In this document: in pieces, positions 10,401 through 18,107 of the stretch | How positions within the stretch are numbered: the stretch's first letter is position 1 | How the letters are laid out: each line of letters opens with the position of its first letter | Assembly: GCA_018436705.1 (NCBI GenBank) | Contig: JAHDLA010000027.1 | Location: 38,151-102,150, forward strand | From: Sedimentibacter sp. | Lineage (GTDB): Bacteria; Bacillota; Clostridia; Tissierellales; Sedimentibacteraceae | Direction of reading: 5' to 3' | Length of the DNA: 64,000 nucleotides | Program-made: the position numbers and the translations under genes | The notes under the pieces: generated by a model | Databases searched by the model: none | Told to the model about the DNA's origin: nothing | Seen by the model: the letters and a program-made list of their open reading frames with translations, nothing else

Positions 10401-12416
10401 TTCATTGCTGGTGACTCCTTTTATATACTGTCCATCAGAAGGCCTGTCAGGCAATGCAGATACATAGTATTTAAAAGCGTAGGTCCCACCCGAATCTTCA
10501 TCAAGCCATGCAAAACTTCCTGTCATTCCGTTCGTACCGCTAGCATATTCATTGTTTGCACTTATTGCGTCAACATCGCTAATATTTATAGGAAAATAAA
10601 ATTCTTTTTTGTTTTGACTGTTGTAAAATACCGGTGTATATTTTCCTTCATATTCATTAATCGGCGTTTCTGCTTTTGGAAGTTGTGTATCCAAATATTG
10701 CTGCTGAGATGCAGCGGGTATGTCCGAAGCACTTCCTGTAATTGCATTTTGCCTATAATCGGCTGTACCATCAGGAAACTCAATTTTTGTTATTTTTATA
10801 GGAGAAACTTCTCCATAAGGCACCATATTTTCAGTTATTTCTAATGGTTCAAAAATAACTTTAGATACTTTTATTCCATTAACTCCATCATCTATTTCTT
10901 TAAGAGCCGCTCCTTTTAATTTGACCGTATCTGATCCATCTTTTACATTAAAAAATGCAGTAACCTCTTGAACTCCATCCGGTATGCTCAATTGTTCGCT
11001 GAATTTTGCACTAAATGTCAACACATCTCCAATCCCAGCAAACACAGTACTTCTGTCTATATCTTCCGGCCAGTCCTCAATTTGAGAACTTTGATTGCTT
11101 TCTGCCCCTATCCTCGCTCCGCTTATATCCAAAGACTTAACCTTGGGAGCAACATTATCTAAAAAGCACTTTGTTGACATTTCCCGGTTGCTTTGCTGCC
11201 AGTTAACAGGATTACCCGACATATCAGTAATCAATGACGATGTTTTTGTAAGTTCTTCAATTTGTGCCAGGTTATCGGTAATTGTTACATGTGTTCCATT
11301 TTTACCTAAGAGAATAAGAGGAAACTTGTTTTCTCCTCCAATGTTATTGATCCAGTCCTGTTTACTTGAAATTCCAGAAATATACACATTTATAGGCTTT
11401 TCAGACAGTGTTTCCGGAACATCAAATTTAAATGACATTCTTTTTCCTGCAACCTCTACAAGCCTGCCTTTAATTTCTTCTGTATTTACTTGAACATTAT
11501 TTTCAATTCCCATAATTACAAAATTCAGCATAACATTCTCTAGTGGCAATTCATCAGAAGCAAAACGAATCAGTTCATCAAAGTAAAGATTTACATATCC
11601 CGTTTCATTCGCTTTAAATCCGTTAGTCTCTTCCTCCCCTCCAGGCGTTCTGCTTGACGTAATTGTTGTTATCCTCGGATTAACTTTGTCTACAAGGCCT
11701 ACAGACACCTTTGAAACTTTTGAACTTCCGCATTTGCATCCCAGCCCTGTAAAATAAAGCTGCAGACCTAGACTGCCTCTTACATTTAACTTCCTTATTT
11801 TGTGATGATTGACTGCACTTTCATCCGGTGCGTCCCGATCACTTGCCAGACTAATAAAATTATACACTCCATTATTATTTAAATGACCCACTGAAGCGTA
11901 GGCACGATCAAGAATCTTTGAATCATGCCTCCCATAATTTCTGTGCTCATCTGCCGTAAGATCAGCTGAAAAATCCAAATACACCTGTCCGCTTGAAAAA
12001 AGATCTCCAACTCCTTCATTTCCCTCAATAGATTCATATACATAATACGTTCCGCCGCTGTATGTTTTTTTCACTTTTTTTTGATAATTCCAATCATAAT
12101 AAGCTTTCCAGTAATCTCCGTTTTCATAATGCATCATACTGGTATTATAACTTAACGAGCTACTGGCACCAGAAACATTATTTGCTGAAGTTCTTACAAA
12201 TTTGTATGCAAGGTTAAAATTATCATCTTTATTGCGCAGATAAGTTCTTCTAAATAAATCATTTTGAGAATTAATTATATTCATAACACCAACTGCCGGT
12301 TTCTGTATATTATAATTAACCTCATCAGAATTTCCTGCAAATACCTGGATAGGAATTACAGAAATTATCATAACTACAGCCAAAATCAAAGCAATCTTTC
12401 TTTTTTTGCATATCAT
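4494..12416 (-). CDS. Giant secreted protein with Ig-like repeats (2640 aa)
   Basis: The N-terminus carries a signal peptide: basic MICKKRK, a hydrophobic stretch, then VFA-GNS. The ATG at 12416 follows an excellent GGAGGGAG ribosome site. The body is a string of Ig-like beta-sandwich units. The recurring pattern is an aromatic-rich strand ending D..GN (for example YYVSDMAGN, YYKDQVGN, HFTDKAGN), then W.D..PP or W.D..AP at the next domain boundary. Near residues 2440-2540 there is a DUF5011/HYR-like domain (DKVPPVIL, VSDNRDGT, YEATDTSGN). One CxC pair (GCKCGS) sits near residue 220; cysteines are otherwise rare. I see no SLH or LPXTG anchor and no enzyme motif. It is the first gene of a two-gene operon with the next giant protein and probably works with it at the cell surface. 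The function is inferred from architecture only. Confidence 0.85.
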   Translation of the reverse strand: MICKKRKIALILAVVMIISVIPIQVFAGNSDEVNYNIQKPAVGVMNIINSQNDLFRRTYLRNKDDNFNLAYKFVRTSANNVSGASSSLSYNTSMMHYENGDYWKAYYDWNYQKKVKKTYSGGTYYVYESIEGNEGVGDLFSSGQVYLDFSADLTADEHRNYGRHDSKILDRAYASVGHLNNNGVYNFISLASDRDAPDESAVNHHKIRKLNVRGSLGLQLYFTGLGCKCGSSKVSKVSVGLVDKVNPRITTITSSRTPGGEEETNGFKANETGYVNLYFDELIRFASDELPLENVMLNFVIMGIENNVQVNTEEIKGRLVEVAGKRMSFKFDVPETLSEKPINVYISGISSKQDWINNIGGENKFPLILLGKNGTHVTITDNLAQIEELTKTSSLITDMSGNPVNWQQSNREMSTKCFLDNVAPKVKSLDISGARIGAESNQSSQIEDWPEDIDRSTVFAGIGDVLTFSAKFSEQLSIPDGVQEVTAFFNVKDGSDTVKLKGAALKEIDDGVNGIKVSKVIFEPLEITENMVPYGEVSPIKITKIEFPDGTADYRQNAITGSASDIPAASQQQYLDTQLPKAETPINEYEGKYTPVFYNSQNKKEFYFPINISDVDAISANNEYASGTNGMTGSFAWLDEDSGGTYAFKYYVSALPDRPSDGQYIKGVTSNEKENLMTMVFNQVEVGNYIHIRLLDKEKYNMVDSEIVVLPGDYAQNKGKNSFVMNYSADLVGPEIIFSGYRQDFNFADDEGTLSAYIIIKDSVGTNPNDVEYQWTYSGEGPSNEWINFTGEAESGSTDKVLKIKIESSEYGAGEIKELDLTVRASDKNGNKSEYMIIPCTLDLTKANPNIEIKKGLDIPADTVEIGMDLNSYSGGSASLNGLPATSVIMIKNPEKEKEYFVTEISSMDDYLLDTKKGRDDLLYALRVVEKSDDSINKNPMVSSYSKWYKAEVTVSDSGGYLLDNSDELNEDDMYFLGSMLNPIPSYIYNGRSLSYYGEIDVTFVTAYGYTPQLRNVWDYSDNEALPVHVDFNEHGCGDSTAFYLDTADGVYLERYDLYGPDKENSFYYSGTYIDGESTTASGIEGEGYEIVDVKFPITRIEGNINVQEFTVSLAPNWVDSRTETIGVKFGKGIQADGREGLLWGDEDYVPGGTAKYLKNLDGARVPFTIYNPVVPDWGAKEMDFDSDDTYVALYYTEHGVNESGYFASTEGGLRFSDGNSYRKISELNPLIKTKPIAAANEQIFVIPDGITDNTGFYALEVSLKSLNSDIVEKFYFTEMFVDGFSVADKGLDYYRVAAFDENERCVYGDTIEYNPNYDLEYGPSRILIGSSPGLDGYKRERALCMNVGVEGSLPHNGKLVYFYDNAIKFVNSAEHPDLYATSIRVWNAAGTLDEDAPGYVEWQNVDYYFDMDLNIVNSSEEINESSYSDDGRFCLPVISDKANTICYQLCLSNGEIMPVRQITVTASSNGPRFDMATESGKEDGWASSVTVSAENVVAVNGARTFNCYGSEDKEEENMGPVNLVRNDEYYFYVSDMAGNVDIKKLKIDWIDNEAPRVESEEIYGAPDNEFHAKIGLSDDNDAIDGKLYLSFDEDYSAVLNQNSGTPGLVSVEVPLHESGVGVWEATSPENARMGIYKTSSVLSEDKTTKTVEIWGAFKYDSSKEDEYSARLTFSGSDQAGNISESYETDYYYDDETDEFHEYYGDPIEGTYLEYSPKNIEPKYNDAFLTPDDKVNLNFTAPVLVTGPYNSNPRFSADTDSAAIYSDGLCNISYVDLFGNNYTGNVNITAFNDFNAYIKYTETQPTQNDVTVAVEIPKDSAAVINELKGTISKDGGDTSVEGIIKEGGKSAEITLTNNGSIILTIENKGKTKDRVINVSNIDRSVESVTPYIYYTAGEPMPGETITTDVVVAGIKCNELLTGTNGPLTYTFTDGSKAGDSYTFEYEDSAKNNGSATVYLEHDVIVMELDEMPPEYNVVLYSKLDYLNKQRDSFNSSESIEKAIESLPAAQGYMLIFNISDLSPVKLILKEGLSVDHPAYEDESDIISGITVNDRAVIIDKNAQFTIYLVDEHGNATSLPLMNFDKVDNEIPTANIEYVAETFYSTVGYLLPDNDEDIIVTNIAGVEKDTSVGEYGGKYYHKYEDNEEFVFYYKDQVGNANSTEAPVDWLDVSPPQVISVKWTPVGEGQGYDDGIYPPPAVQTNKDISAQIKFSKTVQDVKAYYKGTKEEIEKEKVEISFIQSGAVVTYHENADVDLYFNSYNGKDALLSLGSVTCIDKEEFNVSASFAVSDDMQRVKYTFSADKDVFMAENSSGDNVEFGREFEYTFTANGSYDMHFTDKAGNCFVYAVKINEIDKKNMKVYFNTTDSDDGAVDNAGTLQFTENENVEFYVKLSKNGDIKFNGGTAVSAEKNKWVKFEFTPSEDTDFYVVEATDAVRGTKVYNYLNVQLPDKVPPVILFASQVVSAREGISAEEMLNMLKSGVTVSDNRDGTVEDYAVFATDVHGAPINITDIAEPGRYRVTYEATDTSGNKSSSDRILRVYGKNSLNLLINGEAAENEGTVVLNTGEITLTIENLPVYGTNKEPSTVFWKEGIKTPAQMKTKSVRAETDSITLPDEGFYTIYVRAQDRKDYITYVYIQR

Positions 12417-12559
12417 TGAAATCTCCCTCCTTATAAAAATTTAAATTCTGGCATATCTCATTACATTTGCCTTTAACACTCTGTATAATTTTCTCACCAC
12501 TTTCATCCATTTTCTAAACAAAAAACCATTGCTAATAATATAATATTCATAAATCACAT

Positions 12560-12584
12560 AAAAAAAAATAGCCCTCAAGGGCTA
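12560..12584 (-). terminator. Rho-independent terminator after the MalT-like regulator
   Basis: A 6-bp stem (TAGCCC/GGGCTA, loop of 4) at 12569-12584 is followed on the minus strand by a run of nine T. It lies about 50 bp after the regulator stop, so it separates the regulator from the giant surface-protein operon downstream. Confidence 0.8.
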
Positions 12585-12635
12585 TAAAACTAGTGCAGTA
12601 ATATTTTGTTTTCTGCTTTACTATTGAAAATATTC

Positions 12636-15131
12636 TTATAATTTAAATTTCCTAAGTTCTTCTCTCTTTTTAATGTTTAGTTTTACAAATACTTTTTTTA
12701 GGGTATTTTTTACTGTATATATTGAAATAAAAAGCTTTTCAGCTATTTCTGCATTATCAAGCCCTTCTTGAACCAGCATTGAGATTTCTCTTTCTCTTGG
12801 AGTAAGCTTATAATCATCTTCATGTAATTCTTTATTTATGACAGCGACACCACGCTTTTGTCTTTTTAAAAGTTTTAATATATCTTTAACGCCTGACTGA
12901 TATTTTTGTATTAACATAGCCCGTTCCAACATCGGTACAATTTCACTCCCCATTTCGGCAAACGGCATATAAACCCTATCAGGTAATGCAATATCAAGAG
13001 CAAGTTTCATATAATTCTGAGCCTCTCCGAACCTTCCTTCAGCCTGCTTTATAAGCCCCAGCAATATGTATAAATAAACCTTTGTAAGAAGGAAATTAAG
13101 TTTATTTGCAAGTAAAAGATATTCTTCTGACAATCCATATATTTCTGATTGATTCTTAGTACCTCCGCTTAGCCAAAGATACCACAAATGAATAATATGA
13201 GCAAAAGACGTGGCTACTTCATAAAGGTTTGAACGAACCGTCCTGAATTCAGTAATCCATTCCGGAACATCATCAGGAATGCCTCTGGTTACTGCCAGAA
13301 ATCCCATGCAAAGATCACGGACATACTGAATTCTCTGCTCCGAAGCAATGTCAACTCTACTGTCAATCTGTTTCACAGATTTAAGAAATGCATCTGTATC
13401 ACCTCTAAGCATTTCAATTCTTGCCAGCTGCAGTTGTGCACACATGGCAATACTGTCCTGTCTTTGCATCTCTGCTGCATAAACAGCTCTGTAACAAAAA
13501 GGCTCTGAAGCTTTGTCATACCCTCTTAAAAAAAGAGCTTCGCTCCTCATAGCCTCTCCAGCTCCGCTGCCATGGCCACATGCAAGCTTAATGTAATATG
13601 GCATGCATTCATCCATAAGATTCAGATCATCATCAAGCTTTCCGCTTTTTCCCCAGAACATATATATAACCGAAGGTGCACCAAAGGTCCAAGCATGATT
13701 TGCAACAATAAACTTTGAAGGCCCTTGAAGCATTTCATATGCCTTTCTGTGCATTTGGCTCATTTCATAAATATTATTGAATTTTGAAAAAGACATAAGG
13801 AGTATGAGTTCTCCCCTAAGTTTTCTTATCTTTTCAGATTCCAGCTCAGCACTATTTTCAAGTATTCTTTTAATAATTCCGCATAACTCGGCAAACTCCT
13901 CTTTCTTCCCAAGTAAAAACATTTCAAAAGCAAAAACAACTATAAGCCCAGGATACTTGTTTAGTATTTCATCTGATGTGTTTTCAATAACATTCATCAT
14001 AAATATATCTGACCCTTTGCCCATATAATCTATTAAGTCGGAACCATTAAGTGGAAGTTTCATCAGTTCTCCATAGTTTTTTGAGTAGTAAAAAAATATG
14101 GCTGCCTGGTAGTACTTCTTGACCTCCGCGCATGACCTCCCTGCAGTTTCATATACTTCCCGCTTTTCTTCCTTATCGGCAAAACGATCTATTCTGTCAA
14201 GAAGGTATTCTTTTAAAAGGTTATGTATTACGTAGTCTCCTACGCTGCGTTCATACCTTAAAAAAGTATTGTTTTTTATTAGATTTACGGCATATTGCGG
14301 AAGTTTGTCCACACCTAAAACTATACATGCCTGCTCTACAGAAAAAGATTCAAGTACAGAAATATAAAGGAGAAGTGACTGTTGTTCCTTGCTCAATCTT
14401 TTCCATATTACAATTTCAATAAGTTGATTTATTCCTTCACACCTTTTTAGCTTTCCTGTTTCTTTATATTCCATACTATACATGTTAAGTGGTGCCACCC
14501 ACCCTTCTGTCATTTCATAAACGTCCTTGTTTTCCTTTGCTGTGAGCCTTATACCGTTATGAAGAAACATCTGTCTTACATCATCCTTCTCGTACAAAAA
14601 AATGTTTTCTCCTATATAGTTCATAACGGAAGGATGTGATACGTATAAATTCTCTTTGTGCGATGGTTGCGAAATTATAATGAAGTGAAAATAATAATTT
14701 TTATGATTTGAGAGTGCCTCCAGCAAAAGATGGGGAAGCTGGTCTCTTATAAGCTGAAAATTGTCAACAACGAATACTGTATCAAAGCTACATTGAATTT
14801 CGTGAATATACTTGCATATTTGAGCTAAATTTTCATCACAAGGCATACCAATGAGCCGAAGCTTACGGGCAGCCAGCAAATCTGCCTGCTCCAGAATTGT
14901 GCATATTCCGTTCCATGCAGCTGCAGCGGATTCGCCAAGGCATGTATACCATAAGTCTTTTATATTTTTGTCTTTTTTATTATTCAGATATTCCTTTACC
15001 GCAATTGTTTTCCCAAATCCCGAAGGAGCCTCAACCAATGTTAGACTGCTGTATAATGTCTGTTCAATCTTATTAAGTATACGTTCCGGAACATAATATG
15101 AATTGTTGAATTTTTTCCTTTTAACTGTCAT
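12636..15131 (-). CDS. MalT-like LuxR-family ATPase regulator (831 aa)
   Basis: This is a large signal-transducing transcription regulator of the MalT (STAND ATPase) type. It has an N-terminal NTPase domain with Walker A APSGFGKT at about 35-42 and a Walker B-like VFVVDNF at about 119-125. A long alpha-helical TPR-like sensor region fills about 340-750. A C-terminal LuxR helix-turn-helix follows from about 770 (LTPREREI, then NAEIAEKLFIS, YTVKNTLKKV). Length and order fit the family, whose members oligomerise when an inducer and ATP bind. Start: ATG at 15131 behind AAAGGGGGG. It has its own promoter (15193-15221) and terminator, so it is a single-gene unit. It sits directly upstream of the two giant secreted proteins and points the same way, so control of that operon is plausible but unproven. 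Confidence 0.9.
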   Translation of the reverse strand: MTVKRKKFNNSYYVPERILNKIEQTLYSSLTLVEAPSGFGKTIAVKEYLNNKKDKNIKDLWYTCLGESAAAAWNGICTILEQADLLAARKLRLIGMPCDENLAQICKYIHEIQCSFDTVFVVDNFQLIRDQLPHLLLEALSNHKNYYFHFIIISQPSHKENLYVSHPSVMNYIGENIFLYEKDDVRQMFLHNGIRLTAKENKDVYEMTEGWVAPLNMYSMEYKETGKLKRCEGINQLIEIVIWKRLSKEQQSLLLYISVLESFSVEQACIVLGVDKLPQYAVNLIKNNTFLRYERSVGDYVIHNLLKEYLLDRIDRFADKEEKREVYETAGRSCAEVKKYYQAAIFFYYSKNYGELMKLPLNGSDLIDYMGKGSDIFMMNVIENTSDEILNKYPGLIVVFAFEMFLLGKKEEFAELCGIIKRILENSAELESEKIRKLRGELILLMSFSKFNNIYEMSQMHRKAYEMLQGPSKFIVANHAWTFGAPSVIYMFWGKSGKLDDDLNLMDECMPYYIKLACGHGSGAGEAMRSEALFLRGYDKASEPFCYRAVYAAEMQRQDSIAMCAQLQLARIEMLRGDTDAFLKSVKQIDSRVDIASEQRIQYVRDLCMGFLAVTRGIPDDVPEWITEFRTVRSNLYEVATSFAHIIHLWYLWLSGGTKNQSEIYGLSEEYLLLANKLNFLLTKVYLYILLGLIKQAEGRFGEAQNYMKLALDIALPDRVYMPFAEMGSEIVPMLERAMLIQKYQSGVKDILKLLKRQKRGVAVINKELHEDDYKLTPREREISMLVQEGLDNAEIAEKLFISIYTVKNTLKKVFVKLNIKKREELRKFKL

Positions 15132-15192
15132 TTTGCCCCCCCTTTCAATTTTATTTCCAACATAAGATGCTTTTTACAATTATTTATACATT

Positions 15193-15221
15193 ATTATACC
15201 TTATGATAAGTTGGGCTACAA
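15193..15221 (-). promoter_or_regulatory. Promoter of the MalT-like regulator
   Basis: Minus-strand TTGTAG (15216-15221), 17-bp spacer, then a perfect TATAAT (15193-15198), about 60 bp before the start codon. Confidence 0.7.
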
Positions 15222-15332
15222 GCATAAACTGCCGTGCTGGTATTGCAAACCATCAAAATTTTGCAGGTACAAACTTTCCTATCGCGATTTAAAAATTTAG
15301 CATATGTAATTAATATTATATATTAATTACAA

Positions 15333-15367
15333 TATCTTCCTGACATGCATCTCATATCAGGAAGATA
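15333..15367 (-). terminator. Hairpin after the HAAS membrane gene
   Basis: An 11-bp perfect stem (TATCTTCCTGA / TCAGGAAGATA, 13-nt loop) lies about 50 bp after the stop of the HAAS-domain gene. It lacks a clean T-run, so it may be a weak terminator or an mRNA-stabilising hairpin. Confidence 0.4.
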
Positions 15368-15415
15368 GATAGCAATAATATATTTCGCACAATGGTCATA
15401 TAAAAATATCATGGA

Positions 15416-16390
15416 TTAGATATTAGTTTTTTTATCTACAAGATGAGTGATTGCTCCTACAGCAATGAACAATACCCCAGCTACAGGCCATAAAATCCAT
15501 GATACGTCCCATCTGCCTGTAATAAAGCTGTATCCAAGGTAAAGCGCTGTTGCCACCGCCCAGTATATGGAAGATACTGCTTCAAGCACACCGCTTTTTT
15601 TATCTGCAGCATAGTCTTCTTCTTGAAGAAGAACTTTACACGCTTCGTATAAACCATTATTTTTTATTATGTTGTACGTGGAACATGCAACTGCTGTAAC
15701 TGTTATAGTTACAGCCAGAACAGCCATGCCGCCTTCTTGAAATATAAAAGAAGCAAGCAAGATCGGCAGTGCACTTAAAATATAGACAGCAACTGAAAAG
15801 CTGACAGCATACCTGTAAACAGGTTCCTCCCTTTTCTTAATTTCACGCACCATGCATTCAGCCTGATAATCTAATTTAAATAGTTCTTTTTTTAGTCTTT
15901 CATATTTTTCCATTCCCACAGAATATCTTATCAAAATATATACTCCTGCTGCTACAAATAGCAGTAAAGTTGTAAGCCCCAATATGAAAGCATACTTTTC
16001 TTTAAAGCCTATAAAACTTACCTCCACAAGACCGTACAAGCCTATGAGAAGTACTGGTGACATAATACAAAGCCATACTCCCAATGCAATCTTTGGAGCA
16101 GCATCCCCTGCATCGTATATATATGCCTTCGCATAATCTAATGTAATCAGCGGCAATTCGCTTTTATGATTAAGTACATCTCTGATTCCCAGCGTCTCAG
16201 CAAGCTCCTCCAAATTGCCAAATTCTGAAATTACAATTCCTACAGCTTCATTTTCTGTTTTCCCGCTGTTTTTAAGCTCGTGATATTTGTCCTCCATCAT
16301 TTCGGTTAAATCTTTTTTCGCTCCTATAACCTCCGCTGTCTTAGGCAGTCCCGCAAACATGTTATCAAGATAACTTATAATTGTATTCAT
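15416..16390 (-). CDS. PadR-associated HAAS-domain membrane protein (324 aa)
   Basis: This belongs to the DUF1700/HAAS-type membrane proteins usually encoded beside PadR repressors. The N-terminal ~75 residues are a soluble helical domain (TEMMEDKYHELKNSGKTE, then AVGIVISEFG). After it come about six hydrophobic segments arranged as pairs, with a charged middle region (YERLKKELFKL). The frame extends upstream to 16441, but the ATG at 16390 is the likely start. It overlaps the padR stop as TAATG and sits behind GGAGGG, which implies translational coupling. In this family the HAAS protein is thought to act in envelope-stress or PadR-linked signalling. No enzyme motif is visible. The family call is from pattern and context. 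Confidence 0.75.
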   Translation of the reverse strand: MNTIISYLDNMFAGLPKTAEVIGAKKDLTEMMEDKYHELKNSGKTENEAVGIVISEFGNLEELAETLGIRDVLNHKSELPLITLDYAKAYIYDAGDAAPKIALGVWLCIMSPVLLIGLYGLVEVSFIGFKEKYAFILGLTTLLLFVAAGVYILIRYSVGMEKYERLKKELFKLDYQAECMVREIKKREEPVYRYAVSFSVAVYILSALPILLASFIFQEGGMAVLAVTITVTAVACSTYNIIKNNGLYEACKVLLQEEDYAADKKSGVLEAVSSIYWAVATALYLGYSFITGRWDVSWILWPVAGVLFIAVGAITHLVDKKTNI

Positions 16391-16719
16391 TAATTCCCTC
16401 CTTCTATAAACTTGCATATAACTTCCTGCGTTATTTTCCATTCCTCACATTTTTCTCTGTAATAGCTTAGCCCTTTATCCGTTATTTTGTAATAAGTTCT
16501 TGTTTTACCGTTAGTTTTACTTCCTGGATAAGATTCAATCAATCCGTTTGATTCCATTCTTTTAAAAGCCGAATAAAGCGTTGTTTCCTTCATTATGTAT
16601 TTCTCATCTGTCATTTGTCTAATTTGTCTTGAAATCTCATATCCATAAGATGGCTCACGAAGCAACAGATATAAAATCATTATATCGTTATATCCACGTA
16701 TTACATCACTGCTTATCAT
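16390..16719 (-). CDS. PadR-family transcriptional repressor (109 aa)
   Basis: This is a PadR-type winged-helix repressor: the N-terminal helix-turn-helix contains YGYEISRQIRQMTDE and the wing reads MESNGLIESYPG, then KTRTYYKITDKG. The C-terminus is short, as in PadR subfamily 2. A TTG at 16734 extends the frame by 5 codons. The ATG at 16719 has an AGGAAG site at correct spacing and gives the typical start MISSDVIRG. Its stop overlaps the ATG of the HAAS membrane gene. Upstream is a promoter with a perfect inverted repeat next to the -10, so it probably represses its own operon. Confidence 0.88.
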   Translation of the reverse strand: MISSDVIRGYNDIMILYLLLREPSYGYEISRQIRQMTDEKYIMKETTLYSAFKRMESNGLIESYPGSKTNGKTRTYYKITDKGLSYYREKCEEWKITQEVICKFIEGGN

Positions 16720-16759
16720 ATATCTTCCTTTCAAAGCTTATTAATTACTTTATCTGTCG

Positions 16760-16778
16760 TACTACGACTATCGTAGTA
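16760..16778. promoter_or_regulatory. Probable PadR operator
   Basis: Perfect 8-bp inverted repeat TACTACGA-CTA-TCGTAGTA. It abuts the padR -10 element and covers the expected transcription start. Confidence 0.65.
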
Positions 16779-16807
16779 AATATATCATAATTACTATGGC
16801 AAATCAA
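16779..16807 (-). promoter_or_regulatory. padR operon promoter
   Basis: Minus strand: TTGATT (16802-16807), 17 bp, TATATT (16779-16784). It sits directly between the lrgAB terminator and the PadR-type operator. Confidence 0.6.
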
Positions 16808-16819
16808 GTAATTTTAAAC

Positions 16820-16859
16820 AAAAAAAATTGGCGACTAAGAGTACCGTCTCAATTGCCAA
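16820..16859 (-). terminator. lrgAB terminator
   Basis: A 12-13 bp stem with one mismatch (TTGGCAATTGAGA / TCTTAGTCGCCAA on the minus strand) is followed by eight T. It lies about 60 bp after the lrgB stop. Confidence 0.75.
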
Positions 16860-16916
16860 CATATTTGATATTTTATTTATTTCAGAATTCATATTTAAAA
16901 TATAAAATTCAGTTAT

Positions 16917-17609
16917 TTACAAAAAGTTTGAAAATGCCGGTGCTAGTACAACAGTCAGCAGACCTGACACAGCAATAGACAGGCTGCTCATAGCACCATG
17001 AACTTCTCCTAATTCAAGAGCCCTTGAAGTCCCTATTGCATGAGAGGCTGTCCCAAGTGAAAGCCCAATGGAAATAGGGTTTTTAATCTTAAAAAGTTTG
17101 CATATGCCTTCTCCTAAAACACTTCCCACTATTCCGGTCAACACAATAACTGCAACTGTAATTGTCTCCATACCACCCAATTCTTCTGATACGGCTATAC
17201 CTATGGCCGTGGTAATTGATTTTGGCAGCAGCGTCACATACATACCGTGAGAGAGTTTAAAAATTGCAGATAAAGCAAGAATACTCCCAAGGCTTGTTAA
17301 AACGCCGGTCAATATCCCAATCATAATAGCCTTAAAATTTTTTCTTAATAAATCAAGCTGCTGGTACAATGGAATTGCCAGACAAACTGTTGCAGGGGTT
17401 AAGAAATAACTTATGTACTTCCCTCCATTATTATAGCTTTCATAATCTATATCAAATACAGAAAGAATTGTAATTATAATAGCAATGGAAATAAGTAAGG
17501 GGTTAAGAATACTGAGTTTTAACTTCTTATTTAATTGCACACCTATAATGAATGCTGTCAAACTGACAGCAACTCCAAAATATACTGAATTACTTACCAC
17601 ATCTTTCAT
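16917..17609 (-). CDS. lrgB: LrgB-like antiholin/transporter (230 aa)
   Basis: This is an integral membrane protein of the LrgB/CidB family with about seven to eight hydrophobic segments. The family signature is present: PLYQQLDLLRKNF, LPKSITTAIGIAVSEELGG and GLSLGTASHAIGTSRALELGE. Length is normal for the family. The ATG follows the lrgA stop directly (TAA-ATG), so the two are translated together. The pair is known in other Firmicutes for control of murein hydrolase activity and for uptake of pyruvate or related metabolites. Which role applies here cannot be read from sequence. Confidence 0.9.
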   Translation of the reverse strand: MKDVVSNSVYFGVAVSLTAFIIGVQLNKKLKLSILNPLLISIAIIITILSVFDIDYESYNNGGKYISYFLTPATVCLAIPLYQQLDLLRKNFKAIMIGILTGVLTSLGSILALSAIFKLSHGMYVTLLPKSITTAIGIAVSEELGGMETITVAVIVLTGIVGSVLGEGICKLFKIKNPISIGLSLGTASHAIGTSRALELGEVHGAMSSLSIAVSGLLTVVLAPAFSNFL

Positions 17610-17963
17610 TTATCTTTCACCGTTCCTTTTTAATATAAAATCTGTCATTTTTCCTGTAGCTGCCATAACAAGAACTGTAGTTAAAATTGTAATAATCATA
17701 ATAGGAAGTAATATGTGCGTAACGTCACTCCACACATCGATTAATCCCACTGCGGGAGGTATAAACATTATAGGCATTATCTCAAGAAGAGAATTTCCCA
17801 CTGATTTTACATGTTCTAACTTTATAATATTAGTTTTTAAGCATATCAGCATTAGAAGCAGCCCGTAAATGCTGGCTGGTATAGGTAATGGTATAAGAAA
17901 ATACATACCTTCTCCTATAAATGTTACTGTAAGTATAATAACAAGCTGTACAATATAGTTCAT
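17610..17963 (-). CDS. lrgA: LrgA/CidA-family membrane protein (117 aa)
   Basis: A small, four-segment membrane protein of the holin-like LrgA/CidA family: IPLPIPASIYGLLLMLICL near residue 30, MPIMFIPPAVGL near residue 65, and a short basic C-terminus. Start: ATG with AGAGG six bases upstream. It is the first gene of the lrgAB operon. An AT-rich region upstream contains TATAAT at 17996-18001 but no good -35. Confidence 0.88.
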   Translation of the reverse strand: MNYIVQLVIILTVTFIGEGMYFLIPLPIPASIYGLLLMLICLKTNIIKLEHVKSVGNSLLEIMPIMFIPPAVGLIDVWSDVTHILLPIMIITILTTVLVMAATGKMTDFILKRNGER

Positions 17964-18035
17964 TTTTTACCTCTGTCTCAATATAATTGACTTATATTAT
18001 ATCATAATATTTTCTAATTTAAAGATTTATTTATA

Positions 18036-18068
18036 CCAAAAACCCCGAATTTACATTCGGGGTTTTTT
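18036..18068 (-). terminator. Terminator after the stalk-domain lipoprotein
   Basis: A 10-bp GC-rich stem (AACCCCGAAT / ATTCGGGGTT, 4-nt loop) is flanked by A-runs and T-runs on both sides. It works for the leftward lipoprotein gene and separates it from lrgAB. Confidence 0.85.
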
Positions 18069-18107
18069 ATGATAATGCAATCAAATTGTAGGTTTTAATG
18101 TTGATTC

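Noticed and set aside
10344..10844. A 166-codon rightward open frame inside the 2640-residue gene
   Set aside because: Shadow frame opposite a well-supported coding sequence; no ribosome site or domain.
12325..12510. A 61-codon leftward frame upstream of and overlapping the giant gene start
   Set aside because: It reads through the GGAGGGAG ribosome site of the real gene and shows no family pattern.
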